Of a stretch of 64,000 bases of DNA, positions 34,965 to 44,696 are shown one piece after another. This DNA comes from Pseudotabrizicola sp. (GTDB taxonomy: Bacteria > Pseudomonadota > Alphaproteobacteria > Rhodobacterales > Rhodobacteraceae), in contig NZ_JAUXOV010000040.1 in assembly GCF_030684215.1 (NCBI RefSeq), forward strand, positions 1-64,000. Reading direction: 5' to 3'. The notes under the pieces were generated by a model. That model made no database searches and was not told the DNA's origin. It worked only from the letters and a program-made list of their open reading frames with translations. Position 1 is the first letter of the stretch, and every line of letters starts with the position of its first letter. Both the position numbers and the translations under genes were made by a program.

Positions 34965-35345
34965 ATGCAGCGTTTTGAATTTAAGGTGGTGCCCGCACCC
35001 AAGCGGGGCGAAAAGCTGCGTGGCGTGAAGTCGACCGAAGACAGATTTGCCCTGACTCTGACTCAGGTGATGAACGGCCTTGGGGCTGATGGATGGGATT
35101 ATGTCCGGGCCGATACGCTGCCCTGTGATGAACGGTCAGGCCTGACCGGGACCAAAACCACCTATCAGCACATGCTGGTCTTTCGTCGCCCGCTGGCAGA
35201 GGCGGCAGCAACAGCCCCCGCCTTCAACTCCCTGCGTGCGGTGACGGAAGCAGAAGGCCCAAGCCATAAACTTGGCGCGGCCAATGTGCCGCCCGGTCCG
35301 GCCCCGGCGCTTGGCCCGGCAAAAGCCGATATCGCGGCAGAATAA
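34965..35345 (+). CDS. DUF4177 protein
   Basis: 126 residues. The N-terminal 60 residues fit DUF4177 (FEFKVVPAP...LTQVMNGLGADGWDYVRADTLPCDE), a small domain of unknown function; the C-terminal half is Ala/Pro-rich and low complexity. ATG at 34965 follows GGGGAGATGTC. It lies alone, 140 bases after the preceding gene, where a weak hairpin (CCGCCC...GGGCGG near 34846-34864) may end the gatB transcript. Confidence 0.75.
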   Translation: MQRFEFKVVPAPKRGEKLRGVKSTEDRFALTLTQVMNGLGADGWDYVRADTLPCDERSGLTGTKTTYQHMLVFRRPLAEAAATAPAFNSLRAVTEAEGPSHKLGAANVPPGPAPALGPAKADIAAE

Positions 35346-35356
35346 TCACCAAATGA

Positions 35357-36457
35357 TCAGCCCGCCGCGGAAATCGCCTGCGGCAGGACCTCTGCCAGCG
35401 CATCAAGCGCCGCATCATCGCCCAGACTGATCCGAATGCAGCGATCCAGCGGTGCAACGCCCGGCATACGGATGAACACACCGCGCGCGACCACCTCGCT
35501 CAGGATTGCGCGGGCATAGTCCCCGTCGCGCCCACAATCCACGGTCACAAAATTGGTGGCCGAGGGCAGGGGCCGCAACCCGTTCTCGCTTGCAATACCT
35601 GCGAGACGGTGCCGGGCATGGGTGATCCGTGTTCGTACCTCCTCCAGCCAGACCTGATCCTTTAACGCCGCCAAAGCCCCGATCTGAGCCACCCGGCCCA
35701 TGCCGAAATGGTCGCGCACCTTGTCAAAGGCCTGCGCCAGATCCGGTGCCGCGATCGCGTAGCCCACCCGAGCCCCGGCCATACCATACCCCTTTGAAAA
35801 CGTCCGCAGCCGGATCACCTGTGGATGATCCGCCAGAATCGTGGGGATGGTGCCATCAGGGGCCAGATCAGCATAGGCTTCGTCCAGCACCAGCAGCGCG
35901 TGATCGGGCAGGTTGGCCAGCATATCCTCGATCACCCGCGCCGGATGATGGCTGCCCATCGGGTTGTCGGGGTTCGCCAGATAGATCAGCCGCGCTCTGG
36001 TGGTCCGGGCGGCGTCAAGCAAGGCCTGCGGGTCTTCGTGATTGCCAAGATAAGGCACGCGGATAAGATCGCCGCCAAAGCCATTCACATGGAAATTAAA
36101 AGTCGGATAGGCCCCCAGCGAGGTCACGACGAGGGTGCCAGACTCTAGCGTCAGGCGACACAACAGACCAAGCAGCCCGTCAATCCCGCCGCCCAGCACG
36201 ATATTCTCCGGCCTCACGCCATGATGTGCGGCAAGGGCGTGCTTCAGGTCGTGGCTTTCGGGGTCGGCATACATCCAGACCCCGGCCAATGCCGCCCGCA
36301 TCGCGTCCAGCGCCTTGGGCGAGGGGCCAAAGAGCGATTCATTCGCCCCCAGCCGCGCCCGGAACGGTTGCCCTTGCCGGCGTTCCAGCGTCTCGGGGCC
36401 TGTAAAAGGCACGGTGGAAGGCAGAGTGGTGGCAAAAGGGGTAAGAAAGCGGCTCAT
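35357..36457 (-). CDS. Histidinol-phosphate-aminotransferase-like PLP enzyme
   Basis: 366 residues of fold-type I aminotransferase: LGANESLFGPSPKAL at the N-terminus, YLANPDNPMGSHHP, LLVLDEAYADLAP and the PLP lysine in RTFSKGYGMAGARVGYAI. The pattern is HisC-like. No histidine genes are adjacent, so it may be a second HisC or an aromatic or imidazole aminotransferase. ATG at 36457 is preferred; the frame upstream to 36580 is unlike the family. Confidence 0.85.
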   Translation of the reverse strand: MSRFLTPFATTLPSTVPFTGPETLERRQGQPFRARLGANESLFGPSPKALDAMRAALAGVWMYADPESHDLKHALAAHHGVRPENIVLGGGIDGLLGLLCRLTLESGTLVVTSLGAYPTFNFHVNGFGGDLIRVPYLGNHEDPQALLDAARTTRARLIYLANPDNPMGSHHPARVIEDMLANLPDHALLVLDEAYADLAPDGTIPTILADHPQVIRLRTFSKGYGMAGARVGYAIAAPDLAQAFDKVRDHFGMGRVAQIGALAALKDQVWLEEVRTRITHARHRLAGIASENGLRPLPSATNFVTVDCGRDGDYARAILSEVVARGVFIRMPGVAPLDRCIRISLGDDAALDALAEVLPQAISAAG

Positions 36458-36607
36458 GATCGGCCCAGAGTGGCGGGAATTGCCGCAGGGGGCAAGTGGG
36501 CGCGCGGGGCCAAAATCTGCCATGAAATTCAAAAACACAGGCCAGACTGTCTGGCCGCTATCGGCAGTCGGCCAATCCATGCATCAGCCCCATGGGCTGG
36601 CCGAGGA

Positions 36608-36675
36608 AAGGGGGGCTGTCTGCCCCCCTTCGTCGCTTACGCTCCTCATCCCCCCGAGGATATTTGAGAACAGGT
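36608..36675 (-). repeat. Intergenic AAATATCC + G6C stem-loop repeat, copy 2
   Basis: On the minus strand CTGTTCTCAAATATCCTC followed by GGGGGG (36651-36672) is followed by a 9-bp perfect stem, AAGGGGGGC at 36608-36616 and GCCCCCCTT at 36622-36630. The order and composition match copy 1 at 11315-11366. It lies in the 300-base gap between the HisC-like gene and valS. The stem is followed by TTCC on the minus strand and could help terminate valS. A half-copy (CTTGCTGAAATACTCCCGCC, 36689-36708) is nearby on the plus strand. Confidence 0.6.
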
Positions 36676-36755
36676 AATAGCATTGCTGCTTGCTGAAATA
36701 CTCCCGCCGGAGGCTTCCCCGGCAGGGCGGCGCGTGCCGGGGAAACCGTGTTCGG

Positions 36756-39700
36756 TCAGCCGATCTCAGCCAGCCTGGCCATTGCAGCCTGCAATTTGGC
36801 GGCCTCATCTTCGCGGGCCTCAAGGTTGCCGCGCGCCTCTGCCACCACATCTTCCGGGGCCGAAGCGATGAAGGCCGGGTTGTTCAGCCGCCCCTTCAGC
36901 CCGCCAATTTCTTTGGCCAGTTTGTCGAGCGATTTTTGCAGGCGGGATTTCTCCTCTGCGATGTCGATCACACCGTCGAGCGGGATCGCAAAGGTCGCAC
37001 CCTCAGCCGCCACGGTGATCGCGCCTTTGGGGGCGGTTTCGGCGTGGCTCAGGTTGTTGATCCGGGCGAGGCGCTGGATCAGCGTTTCGTTATTACCCCA
37101 AGCGGTTTGCGCTGTATCCGTCATCGCAGTGGCAACCAGATCGAGCTTCAGACCCACTGGCACATGCACCTGCGCGCGGGCCGAGCGGATGTCGTCGATA
37201 AGCGTGGTTACCCATGTCATCTCGGTCATGGATGGCGCGTCGATCAGGCTGGCGGGCAATGTTGGCCAGTCGGTATGGACCAGCAGCTTGGCGCGGGTGC
37301 CTGTGGTGGACCAGAGTTCTTCGGTGATGAAGGGCATCATCGGGTGCAGCAGGATCATGGATTGATCCAGCACCCAAGCCATGGTGGCGCGCGTCTCATC
37401 CGCCTGTTCGCCATGAAACAGCGGTTTGGCGAATTCGACATACCAGTCGCAGACCTTGCCCCAGACGAATTTGTAAAGCGTATCGGCGGCCTGGTCGAAG
37501 CGGTAGTTTTCCAGTGCTTCCGACACCTCGGCGGCGGCTTTGGCGGTTTCGCCGATGATCCATTTGTTGACGGTGGCGCTGGCCTGTGGCGGGGCGCTTT
37601 GGGTCGCGTGGTTTTCCCAGACGCCGTTCATTTCGGCAAAGCGGCAGGCGTTCCACAGTTTGGTGCCAAAGTTGCGGTAGCCTGCGATGCGCTGGGTGTC
37701 CAGTTTCAGCACGCCGCCAAGGCTGGCCATGGCGGCATTGGCAAAGCGCAGCGCGTCTGCGCCGTATTCGTCGATGATCTCCAGCGGGTCGATGACGTTG
37801 CCCAGGGATTTCGACATCTTCTTGCCCTTGGCGTCGCGGACCAGACCGTGCAGGTAGACGGTCTTGAACGGAACCTGATCCACCACGGCCAGTTGCATCA
37901 TCATCATCCGGGCGACCCAGAAGAAGATGATGTCTTGGCCTGTGATCAGGGTGGAGGTGGGGAAGTATTTTGCCAGTTCCGGGGTCTGTTCCGGCCAGCC
38001 GAGGGTGCCGATGGGCCAGAGGCCGGAGGAGAACCATGTGTCGAGAACGTCGGGGTCGCGGCGCAAGCGCACCTGGAATTTTCCGGACGCGTCGCGGCGA
38101 GTGAACGCCGCAAAGAACGCATCGATAGAGAGTTGCTCTGCGTCTTCGATCTGATCGCGAGCCATTGTTGAACTGGCATCAAGGACGACGGCCATGTCGC
38201 CGTAATGAAGCGCTGCCGCAGCAATTGCTTCCTGTTCGCTGGGCGCGCAAAAGTGCCGGTATTTTCCTGCAGTGATAGCGCCGTGCTCGATTTCCGGCCC
38301 ATACCACACCGGAATCTGATGCCCCCACCAGAGCTGACGCGAGATGCACCAAGGCTCGATATTCTCCAGCCAGTGGTAATAGGTCTTCTCGCCCGACTCC
38401 GGGATGATCTTGGTCGCACCGCTGCGCACCGCCTCCAGCGCCGGTTCCACGATCTTAGCCGTATCGACGAACCATTGATCGGTCAGCATCGGCTCGATCA
38501 CGACCTTGGACCGGTCGCCGAAGGGCTGCATGATCTTTTTCGCCTCGACCACCGGCTCGCGGGTCAGGTGCTCGCTGCCGGTTTCCGGGTCAACTTCCTT
38601 GACCAGCGTGGTCACGGACAGGCCGATGGCGTTGATGTCGGCGATCACTGCTTTGCGCGCGTCAAACCGGTCCAGCCCGCGGTATTTTTCGGGCACAAGG
38701 TTGAGGCCATCGACTTCGGCCTCGGTCGTAGCAGACCCTGCCGCGATCTCGCGGGCGCGCAGGACCGCCTCGGCATAGGGGGCACCATCGGCGCGCATAG
38801 CACCTCGGGTGTCCATCAGGCGGTAGCAGGGCAGGTTCGCGCGTTTGGCGACACTGTAGTCGTTGAAGTCATGCGCGCCGGTGATTTTCACGGCACCCGA
38901 GCCAAAGGTGGGGTCGGGGTATTCGTCGGTGATGATCGGGATCAGGCGGTCGCAGAGCGGCAGGTGGACCATCTTGCCGACGATGGGCGCATAGCGTTCG
39001 TCGGACGGGTGCACGGCCACCGCACCATCGCCCAGCATGGTTTCTGGCCGGGTGGTCGCGATAGAAATGTAGTCGCGCGTCTCGCGCAGCGTCACCGCGC
39101 CGTTTTCGTCTTTCTCAACGTATTCATAGGTTTCCCCGCCTGCGAGGCGGTATTTGAAATGCCACATGTGGCCCGCGACTTCGATATTCTCGACCTCAAG
39201 GTCGGAAATCGCGGTTTCAAAATGCGGGTCCCAGTTCACAAGGCGTTTGCCGCGATAGATCAGGCCTTTGTTGTACATCTCGACAAAGACCTTGATCACG
39301 GCATCGTGGAAATTGCCCTGCTCTCCGTCTGGCGCGTTTGGCGCGCCGGACATGGTGAAGGCCTCACGGTCCCAGTCGCAACTGGCCCCCAGCCGCTGCA
39401 ACTGGCCGATGATGGTGCCGCGCGAGGATTGCTTTTGCTGCCAGACGCGGGACAGGAACGCGTCGCGCCCCATGTCGCGGCGGGTGGGCTCGCCGTTTTT
39501 CGCCATGTCGCGTTCGGTCACCATTTGCGTGGCGATACCGGCGTGGTCGGTGCCGGGCTGCCAGAGCGTATCGTCGCCCATCATGCGGTGCCAGCGGGTC
39601 AGGATATCTTGCAGCGTGTTGTTGAAGGCGTGGCCCATGTGCAGGCTGCCGGTGACGTTTGGCGGCGGGATCATGACGGAAAACGCTGGATGCCCCGGTT

Positions 39701-39797
39701 TGGCATTGGCCCCGGCGGCAAAGGCTTTTTCCCGCAGCCAAAGGGCGGAAATCCGGGCCTCGGCCTCGGCGGCGTTGAAGGTCTTTTCCATCGGCAT
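36756..39797 (-). CDS. valS: Valine--tRNA ligase
   Basis: 1013 residues. HIGH-type motif in [17 protein letters not shown], the CP1 editing domain in the middle, the KMSKS motif in [16 protein letters not shown] and a C-terminal coiled coil (about 950-1013: [24 protein letters not shown]) typical of ValRS. It charges tRNA-Val in the cytoplasm. The ATG at 39797 stands eight bases after AGGA; others at 39803, 39806 or 39791 are possible. The longer frame (to 40001) is not used. Single gene with no partner in the same operon. Confidence 0.96.
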   Translation of the reverse strand: MPMEKTFNAAEAEARISALWLREKAFAAGANAKPGHPAFSVMIPPPNVTGSLHMGHAFNNTLQDILTRWHRMMGDDTLWQPGTDHAGIATQMVTERDMAKNGEPTRRDMGRDAFLSRVWQQKQSSRGTIIGQLQRLGASCDWDREAFTMSGAPNAPDGEQGNFHDAVIKVFVEMYNKGLIYRGKRLVNWDPHFETAISDLEVENIEVAGHMWHFKYRLAGGETYEYVEKDENGAVTLRETRDYISIATTRPETMLGDGAVAVHPSDERYAPIVGKMVHLPLCDRLIPIITDEYPDPTFGSGAVKITGAHDFNDYSVAKRANLPCYRLMDTRGAMRADGAPYAEAVLRAREIAAGSATTEAEVDGLNLVPEKYRGLDRFDARKAVIADINAIGLSVTTLVKEVDPETGSEHLTREPVVEAKKIMQPFGDRSKVVIEPMLTDQWFVDTAKIVEPALEAVRSGATKIIPESGEKTYYHWLENIEPWCISRQLWWGHQIPVWYGPEIEHGAITAGKYRHFCAPSEQEAIAAAALHYGDMAVVLDASSTMARDQIEDAEQLSIDAFFAAFTRRDASGKFQVRLRRDPDVLDTWFSSGLWPIGTLGWPEQTPELAKYFPTSTLITGQDIIFFWVARMMMMQLAVVDQVPFKTVYLHGLVRDAKGKKMSKSLGNVIDPLEIIDEYGADALRFANAAMASLGGVLKLDTQRIAGYRNFGTKLWNACRFAEMNGVWENHATQSAPPQASATVNKWIIGETAKAAAEVSEALENYRFDQAADTLYKFVWGKVCDWYVEFAKPLFHGEQADETRATMAWVLDQSMILLHPMMPFITEELWSTTGTRAKLLVHTDWPTLPASLIDAPSMTEMTWVTTLIDDIRSARAQVHVPVGLKLDLVATAMTDTAQTAWGNNETLIQRLARINNLSHAETAPKGAITVAAEGATFAIPLDGVIDIAEEKSRLQKSLDKLAKEIGGLKGRLNNPAFIASAPEDVVAEARGNLEAREDEAAKLQAAMARLAEIG

Positions 39798-39988
39798 GGG
39801 CATCATCCTTTGCGGTTGCTGGGGACTTAGCGAATATGGGTCCAAAGGCCAAGGGGGGGATGCGCAGGCTCCGCAATTCCGGCTCGGGCGGTCATGGCCG
39901 CACGGCCCGTGGTTGGCGCAGAAAAGTTGTCCCGTCTTTGGGCGATACATTACATTTTTCTGCCTATATGCTCCGGATAATCCTGAAA

Positions 39989-40478
39989 ATGAGCCGCGCA
40001 TCCTTACCCGTATCCAGCCATAACTTTGCGATCATCGCCGCAGGCTTTCTTGCGGCCACCGGGGTGTTTGGCACATTGTGGTTCCAGACAGAGTGTGCGC
40101 ACGACCAGTTTCAGCGCGCTGTCGAGACGCGCGCAACCTGGACCCGCTTTGCCCCGCCGATCGAGATAACGTTGCGGCAAAAGCTGCAAACGCTGGGTCA
40201 TTCCGGCCAGCTTCAGCTATCCTGTGGCAGACAGCACCTTTACCGGCAGGCTAAAGCTTTCAAAGTCGGGATTTGAGGCCTACCCTCAAGAGGTCGGAGG
40301 GCAGTTTCGGGTGTTTTATGACGCGCAGGCCCCGGCACGGGTGGTGCGACGGCTTGAACACCCGGAAACGGATGTTGCGCCGTTGCGCGTTGCGACCTTT
40401 ATCTGCGCGGCTTTGGCTTTTCTTTGTATTGGCCTTGCGCTCAGATCGCCCGGTCGATCTTTGTCGAAAGGTGAATAA
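39989..40478 (+). pseudogene. DUF3592-like membrane protein, frameshifted
   Basis: The first frame gives a start [20 protein letters not shown] with one membrane segment and ends after ...RFAPPIEITLRQKLQTL. The other frame (reading from about 40168) gives ASFSYPVADSTFTGRLKLS, GGQFRVFYDAQAPARVV, and a second membrane segment LRVATFICAALAFLCIGLAL. Joined, they resemble DUF3592 (membrane - Y..DG..Y.GR - V.Y.P.DP - membrane). The shift point is about 40160-40190. Either the gene is broken or the assembly has an indel. The 3' end overlaps the convergent regulator gene. Confidence 0.6.
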
Positions 40479-40872
40479 GGCTTTCGGAGGAATGAACCCC
40501 GGTCATCGCGCCGATCTGGTCCAGCACCTGATCCAGCACCTGCGTGTTGGGGCAGGCAATCTGTAACAGCAGGTCCACCCGGCCACTGGTGGTAAACACA
40601 CGCTCGACCTCGGAGATTGACTTGAGGCGGGTCAGCAGGGCTGCTTGGGTGCGCGGCTCGATGGTCAGCAGAACGGTGGCGCGCAACCGGTTCGGGTCAG
40701 CACCTTCGCCCAGTTTCAGAGTATATCCGGCGATGGTGCCGCTGTCCTCAAGTCGTTCCAGCCGGGCCTGAATGGTGGACCGTGCCACCTTCAAACGCCG
40801 CGCCAGCATCGCCAGCGACAGGCGGGCATCGGCGCGCAGAAGGGCGATAATGTTGCGATCCAGATCATCCAT
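40441..40872 (-). CDS. Lrp/AsnC-family transcriptional regulator
   Basis: 143 residues: N-terminal helix-turn-helix (MDDLDRNIIALLRADARLSLAMLARRLKVARSTIQARLERLE) and C-terminal RAM ligand domain (TVLLTIEPRTQAALLTRLKSI). It is divergent from the basic-amino-acid decarboxylase gene with about 215 bases between, so it may sense an amino acid such as ornithine or lysine and control that gene. The family works as octamers; no clear site was assigned. Confidence 0.87.
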   Translation of the reverse strand: MDDLDRNIIALLRADARLSLAMLARRLKVARSTIQARLERLEDSGTIAGYTLKLGEGADPNRLRATVLLTIEPRTQAALLTRLKSISEVERVFTTSGRVDLLLQIACPNTQVLDQVLDQIGAMTGVHSSESLIHLSTKIDRAI

Positions 40873-41088
40873 ACGATTTGACCGATGCTTTCGTCATTCT
40901 AACACCTTCAGACTCCGATTATGTAGTTTTGTTCGGTGAGATTGTGCCCCATATGCCCCATCCTACGTTGCAGGAAAAGGGCGGTTCATACGCACCTGGC
41001 CTGGTTTTAGATAACCACGCTGGTGCCCGGCCCCGTTGAGTGCAACGGCAAAGGGCTATGCGTCTTGTTGGCAGGAAGGGAAACGCCG

Positions 41089-42234
41089 ATGGGACTCTCG
41101 AAAACGATCTGGACAAATCCAACTGAATTTCTGCGCGTTGAGAAGCCGGTTAACCCGGTGCTGTTTTTTGCACCAACCGTGGTTCAGGCAGCTGCCCGTC
41201 GGTTCATCGACGGCTTTCCCGGTATGGTGACCTATGCGGTCAAATCAAACCCGAGCGACGAGATGATCGAAAACCTCGCCGCCGCTGGCGTGCGCGGTTA
41301 CGATTGCGCGTCCGGGTTCGAGATTGACCTGATCCGCCGTCTGGCCCCGGATGCTGCGATTCACTACAACAACCCGGTGCGGGCACGCCACGAGATCGCC
41401 TATGCGGTGGAGCGTGGGGTGAAATCCTACAGCGTTGATTCGCGATCGGAACTGGACAAGCTGATCGAGATGGTCCCGGCCGAGGGCACCGAAATTTCAG
41501 TGCGCTTCAAGCTGCCGGTCGCAGGGGCTGCCTATAACTTTGGCGCAAAATTCGGCGCAACTGCCGAAGTGGCGGTGGACCTGTTGAAAGTGGTGGCCGA
41601 TGCCGGGTTCATCCCGTCGATCACATTCCACCCCGGCACGCAATGCACTGACCCCAAGGCGTGGGAGTCCTATATCCTTGAAGCGGCCGAGATTGCCCGC
41701 AAGGCGGGCGTGACCATCGCGCGGCTGAACGTGGGTGGCGGCTTTCCGAATCATCGTCTGCATGGCGTGACCCCGCAGTTGGAGGAAACCTTTGCGCTGA
41801 TCGACCGTGTGTCCATCGAAGCCTTTGGCGCCGATCGCCCGCTTTTGGTTTGTGAGCCGGGCCGTGCGATGTGTGGTGATGCCTTTACGCTGGCTGCACG
41901 GGTCAAGGCCGTGCGCGATGACAGCCATGTGTTCCTGAACGATGGTGTTTACGGCACGCTGACCGAACTGCCGCTGATCGGGGTGATTGACCGGATGGAA
42001 GTCATTTCGGCGACCGGTGAAAAGCGTCTGGGTGAAGATGTGCCGCGCATCATCTTTGGCCCGACCTGCGACTCTGTTGACCGCCTGCCGGGTGATATCC
42101 CGCTGCCGGGTGATATAGCCGAGGGTGATTTCGTGATCGTGCATGGCATGGGGGCGTATTCCACCGTGACCAACTCGCGCTTTAACGGCTTTGGCGATCT
42201 GGGTGTGGCAACGGTGCTGTCACTCAAGCTCTGA
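41089..42234 (+). CDS. Ornithine/lysine decarboxylase (fold-type III, alanine-racemase-like)
   Basis: 381 residues. The PLP lysine is in TYAVKSNP; HPGTQC, VGGGFPN, CEPGRAMC and the catalytic cysteine segment FGPTCDSVDRLP are all present. This is the eukaryotic-type ODC/lysine decarboxylase family, common in alphaproteobacteria, forming putrescine (or cadaverine) as a homodimer. ATG at 41089 follows GGAAGGGAAACGCCG. It lies alone downstream of a divergent AsnC-type regulator. The substrate cannot be separated between ornithine and lysine by sequence. Putrescine made here could feed or compete with the gamma-glutamylation locus at 22-30 kb. Confidence 0.9.
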   Translation: MGLSKTIWTNPTEFLRVEKPVNPVLFFAPTVVQAAARRFIDGFPGMVTYAVKSNPSDEMIENLAAAGVRGYDCASGFEIDLIRRLAPDAAIHYNNPVRARHEIAYAVERGVKSYSVDSRSELDKLIEMVPAEGTEISVRFKLPVAGAAYNFGAKFGATAEVAVDLLKVVADAGFIPSITFHPGTQCTDPKAWESYILEAAEIARKAGVTIARLNVGGGFPNHRLHGVTPQLEETFALIDRVSIEAFGADRPLLVCEPGRAMCGDAFTLAARVKAVRDDSHVFLNDGVYGTLTELPLIGVIDRMEVISATGEKRLGEDVPRIIFGPTCDSVDRLPGDIPLPGDIAEGDFVIVHGMGAYSTVTNSRFNGFGDLGVATVLSLKL

Positions 42235-42403
42235 GTATATGGGTGCAGGCACGCTCATTTTGAGAGTGCAGGCGCGATTGGAAAGCTTGACCGCGCTGTT
42301 CGCAAAAATCGCCCGCAAGATGCGCTGAGCCTTTTCCAACGCCCCCCGCTGGACAAACCCGGCTGGGGGCGTAACTCTTTGCGACACAAGCAAAGGGGCG
42401 CGC

Positions 42404-44689
42404 ATGAGCAAATTCGGCAAATCGCAGGGCGTGGGCCGGCATGAAGACATCCGCTTTCTGACAGGAAAGGGGCGCTATGTCGACGACATCGCCCCGGCGG
42501 ACGCGCTGCATGCGCTGTTCCTGCGGTCAGACCATGCCCATGGCCGGATCACCGGGCTGGATCTGGAAGCTGCGCGCGATTTGCCCGGCGTGCATCTGGT
42601 GCTGGATGCAGCAGGGCTGGAGTCGCTGGGCGTTACCCTTGGCATGAAGGGCACGCGGTTGCACATTGCTGATGGCGCAGTGGGGGCGGGACCAGAGCGG
42701 CCCGTGCTGGCGCGGGACCGGGTTCGCTTTGTCGGTGAAGCGGTGGTGATGATCGTGGCCGACACGGTGCAGGCAGCACAAGATGCGGCAGAGGTCATCG
42801 GGCTGGATATTGAGGGCCTGCCGGTTTCATTGGCCTTGTCACCGGGCGGGCCTCAGGTTCACGCCGAAGCGCCGGAAAACCGCGCCTTTCACTGGCAGAT
42901 CGGCGATGGAGCAGCGGTAGACGCGGCCTTTGCCGCGGCCGCACACCGGGTCACGCTGGAAGTTGTTCACAACCGGATCATCGTCAACGCGATGGAGCCG
43001 CGCGGCTGCTTTGCGCAATGGGATGGCGCGCGGCTGCATTTTTGCGTGAACGGACAGGGGGTCTGGAACCAACGCAACGAGTTGGCACGGATGCTGGGCT
43101 TGCCCCGCGATGCGGTACGGGTGACCAACCCCGATGTGGGCGGCGGGTTCGGGATGAAGGCAATGACCTATCCCGAATATGTCTGTGTGGCGGCTGCGGC
43201 ACGCGATCTGGGCCGCCCGGTGCGCTGGATCGCCACGCGTGGTGAATCGATGCTGACCGACAATGCCGGGCGTGATCTGGTGGCGGTGGCAGACCTGGCC
43301 TTCGACTCTGATCTGCGGGTGACAGGCTACCGCGTTAACCTTGTGTCCAACCTTGGGGCGTATAACTCGCAATACGGACAAGCCATTCAGTCGGAGTTGT
43401 TTTCAAAGGTGCTGACCGGGGTTTATGACATATCGGCTGCGCATTTGCGCGCAGTGGGGGTCTACACCAACACCACCCCGGTGGACGCCTATCGCGGCGC
43501 CGGGCGGCCCGAGGCGATTTTGACCATCGAACGCGCCATGGACGAAGCCGCGCGCCAGCTTGGGGTGGATCCTTTTGACTTGCGGATGCGCAATTTCATC
43601 ACATCCTTTCCCTATCGCAGCGCGACGGGAGAGTTGATTGACGTGGGCGACTTCCCCCGTGTGCTGGCCCGCGCAAAGGCAGAGGCGGATGTAGCGGGCT
43701 TTGCGGCGCGTCAGGCGGACAGCGCGGCGCGCGGCATGCTGCGCGGGATCGGGCTTGCCACCTACATCGAAAGCATTCTGGGCGACGCCGATGAAAGCGC
43801 CCGGCTGGTGCTGGATAGGGACGGCGGGGCAACGCTGTATGTCGGCACGCAATCAAACGGGCAGGGGCATGAAACGGTATATGCCCGGATGGTCGCGGAA
43901 TGGACCGGCCTGCCTGAACAGATGGTGCGGATCGTGCAGGGCGATTCTGATGCCATTCCCAAGGGCGGTGGCACGGGTGGGTCGCGGTCTGTGACCGTGC
44001 AGGGCACGGCGATGCGCGCGACCGTGCGGCAGATGGTGGCGGGCTTTACCGCCTTTCTGGCCGAGGAGTGGGAGGCCGACGATGTGGGCTTTGACGGCAC
44101 GTCTTTCGGCGCGGCGGGCAGCAACACCCGCCTGACCATGGCCGAGGCGGCGGATCTGGCCCGGCTGCGTGGCCGCAGCGATTTGCTGGATGTATGCCAA
44201 ACCACCACACTAGACGGGCGCAGCTACCCCAACGGTGCTCATGTGGCCGAGGTAGAGGTGGACCCCGAAACCGGGGCGATGGTCATGGACCGCTATATTG
44301 TGGTTGATGATTTCGGCACGCTGATCGCGCCCGATCTGGCCATCGGTCAGGTGCATGGCGGGGTTGCACAGGGCTATGGTCAGGCAGTGTGCGAGGTGGC
44401 GCATTATGACTATCAGGGCCAGCTTTTGACGGCCAGTTTCATGGATTATGCAATGCCGCGCGCCAGCGATCTGCCGATGTTCGGCTTTACCAGCGAACCC
44501 GTGCCGTCGATTATGAATCCCTTTGGCATGAAAGGCTGTGGAGAGGCGGGCACCGTGGGCGCGCTGGGCGCGATTTCCAACGCCGTGCGCGATGCGCTGG
44601 CCCAGCGCGGGGTGGCGCGTGTTGACATGCCCTTTACGCCCGCGCGGATCTGGCATTGGCTGAAGGAGGCGGAAAACGACGCAGCTTAG
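42404..44689 (+). CDS. Xanthine-dehydrogenase-family molybdopterin-binding subunit (form-II CoxL-like), orphan
   Basis: 761 residues of the large molybdenum-binding subunit: VGRHEDIRFLTGKGRYVDDI at the N-terminus, GGGFGMKAM, the active-site loop VDAYRGAGRPEA (362-368 AYRGAGR, the form II rather than the AYRCSFR CO-dehydrogenase form), GQGHETVYARMVAE and MKGCGEAGTVGALGA. It should hydroxylate an unknown substrate and needs medium (FAD) and small (2Fe-2S) subunits. Neither lies beside it; the following gene is DUF2235. It may use subunits encoded elsewhere. ATG at 42404 follows AAAGGGGCGCGC. Confidence 0.87.
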   Translation: MSKFGKSQGVGRHEDIRFLTGKGRYVDDIAPADALHALFLRSDHAHGRITGLDLEAARDLPGVHLVLDAAGLESLGVTLGMKGTRLHIADGAVGAGPERPVLARDRVRFVGEAVVMIVADTVQAAQDAAEVIGLDIEGLPVSLALSPGGPQVHAEAPENRAFHWQIGDGAAVDAAFAAAAHRVTLEVVHNRIIVNAMEPRGCFAQWDGARLHFCVNGQGVWNQRNELARMLGLPRDAVRVTNPDVGGGFGMKAMTYPEYVCVAAAARDLGRPVRWIATRGESMLTDNAGRDLVAVADLAFDSDLRVTGYRVNLVSNLGAYNSQYGQAIQSELFSKVLTGVYDISAAHLRAVGVYTNTTPVDAYRGAGRPEAILTIERAMDEAARQLGVDPFDLRMRNFITSFPYRSATGELIDVGDFPRVLARAKAEADVAGFAARQADSAARGMLRGIGLATYIESILGDADESARLVLDRDGGATLYVGTQSNGQGHETVYARMVAEWTGLPEQMVRIVQGDSDAIPKGGGTGGSRSVTVQGTAMRATVRQMVAGFTAFLAEEWEADDVGFDGTSFGAAGSNTRLTMAEAADLARLRGRSDLLDVCQTTTLDGRSYPNGAHVAEVEVDPETGAMVMDRYIVVDDFGTLIAPDLAIGQVHGGVAQGYGQAVCEVAHYDYQGQLLTASFMDYAMPRASDLPMFGFTSEPVPSIMNPFGMKGCGEAGTVGALGAISNAVRDALAQRGVARVDMPFTPARIWHWLKEAENDAA

Positions 44690-44696
44690 CCGCCTT

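Noticed and set aside
42235-42403. Imperfect CCCCCCGCTGG...GGCTGGGGGC hairpin before the CoxL-like gene as a terminator
   Set aside because: The stem has several mismatches and no U-run on either strand.
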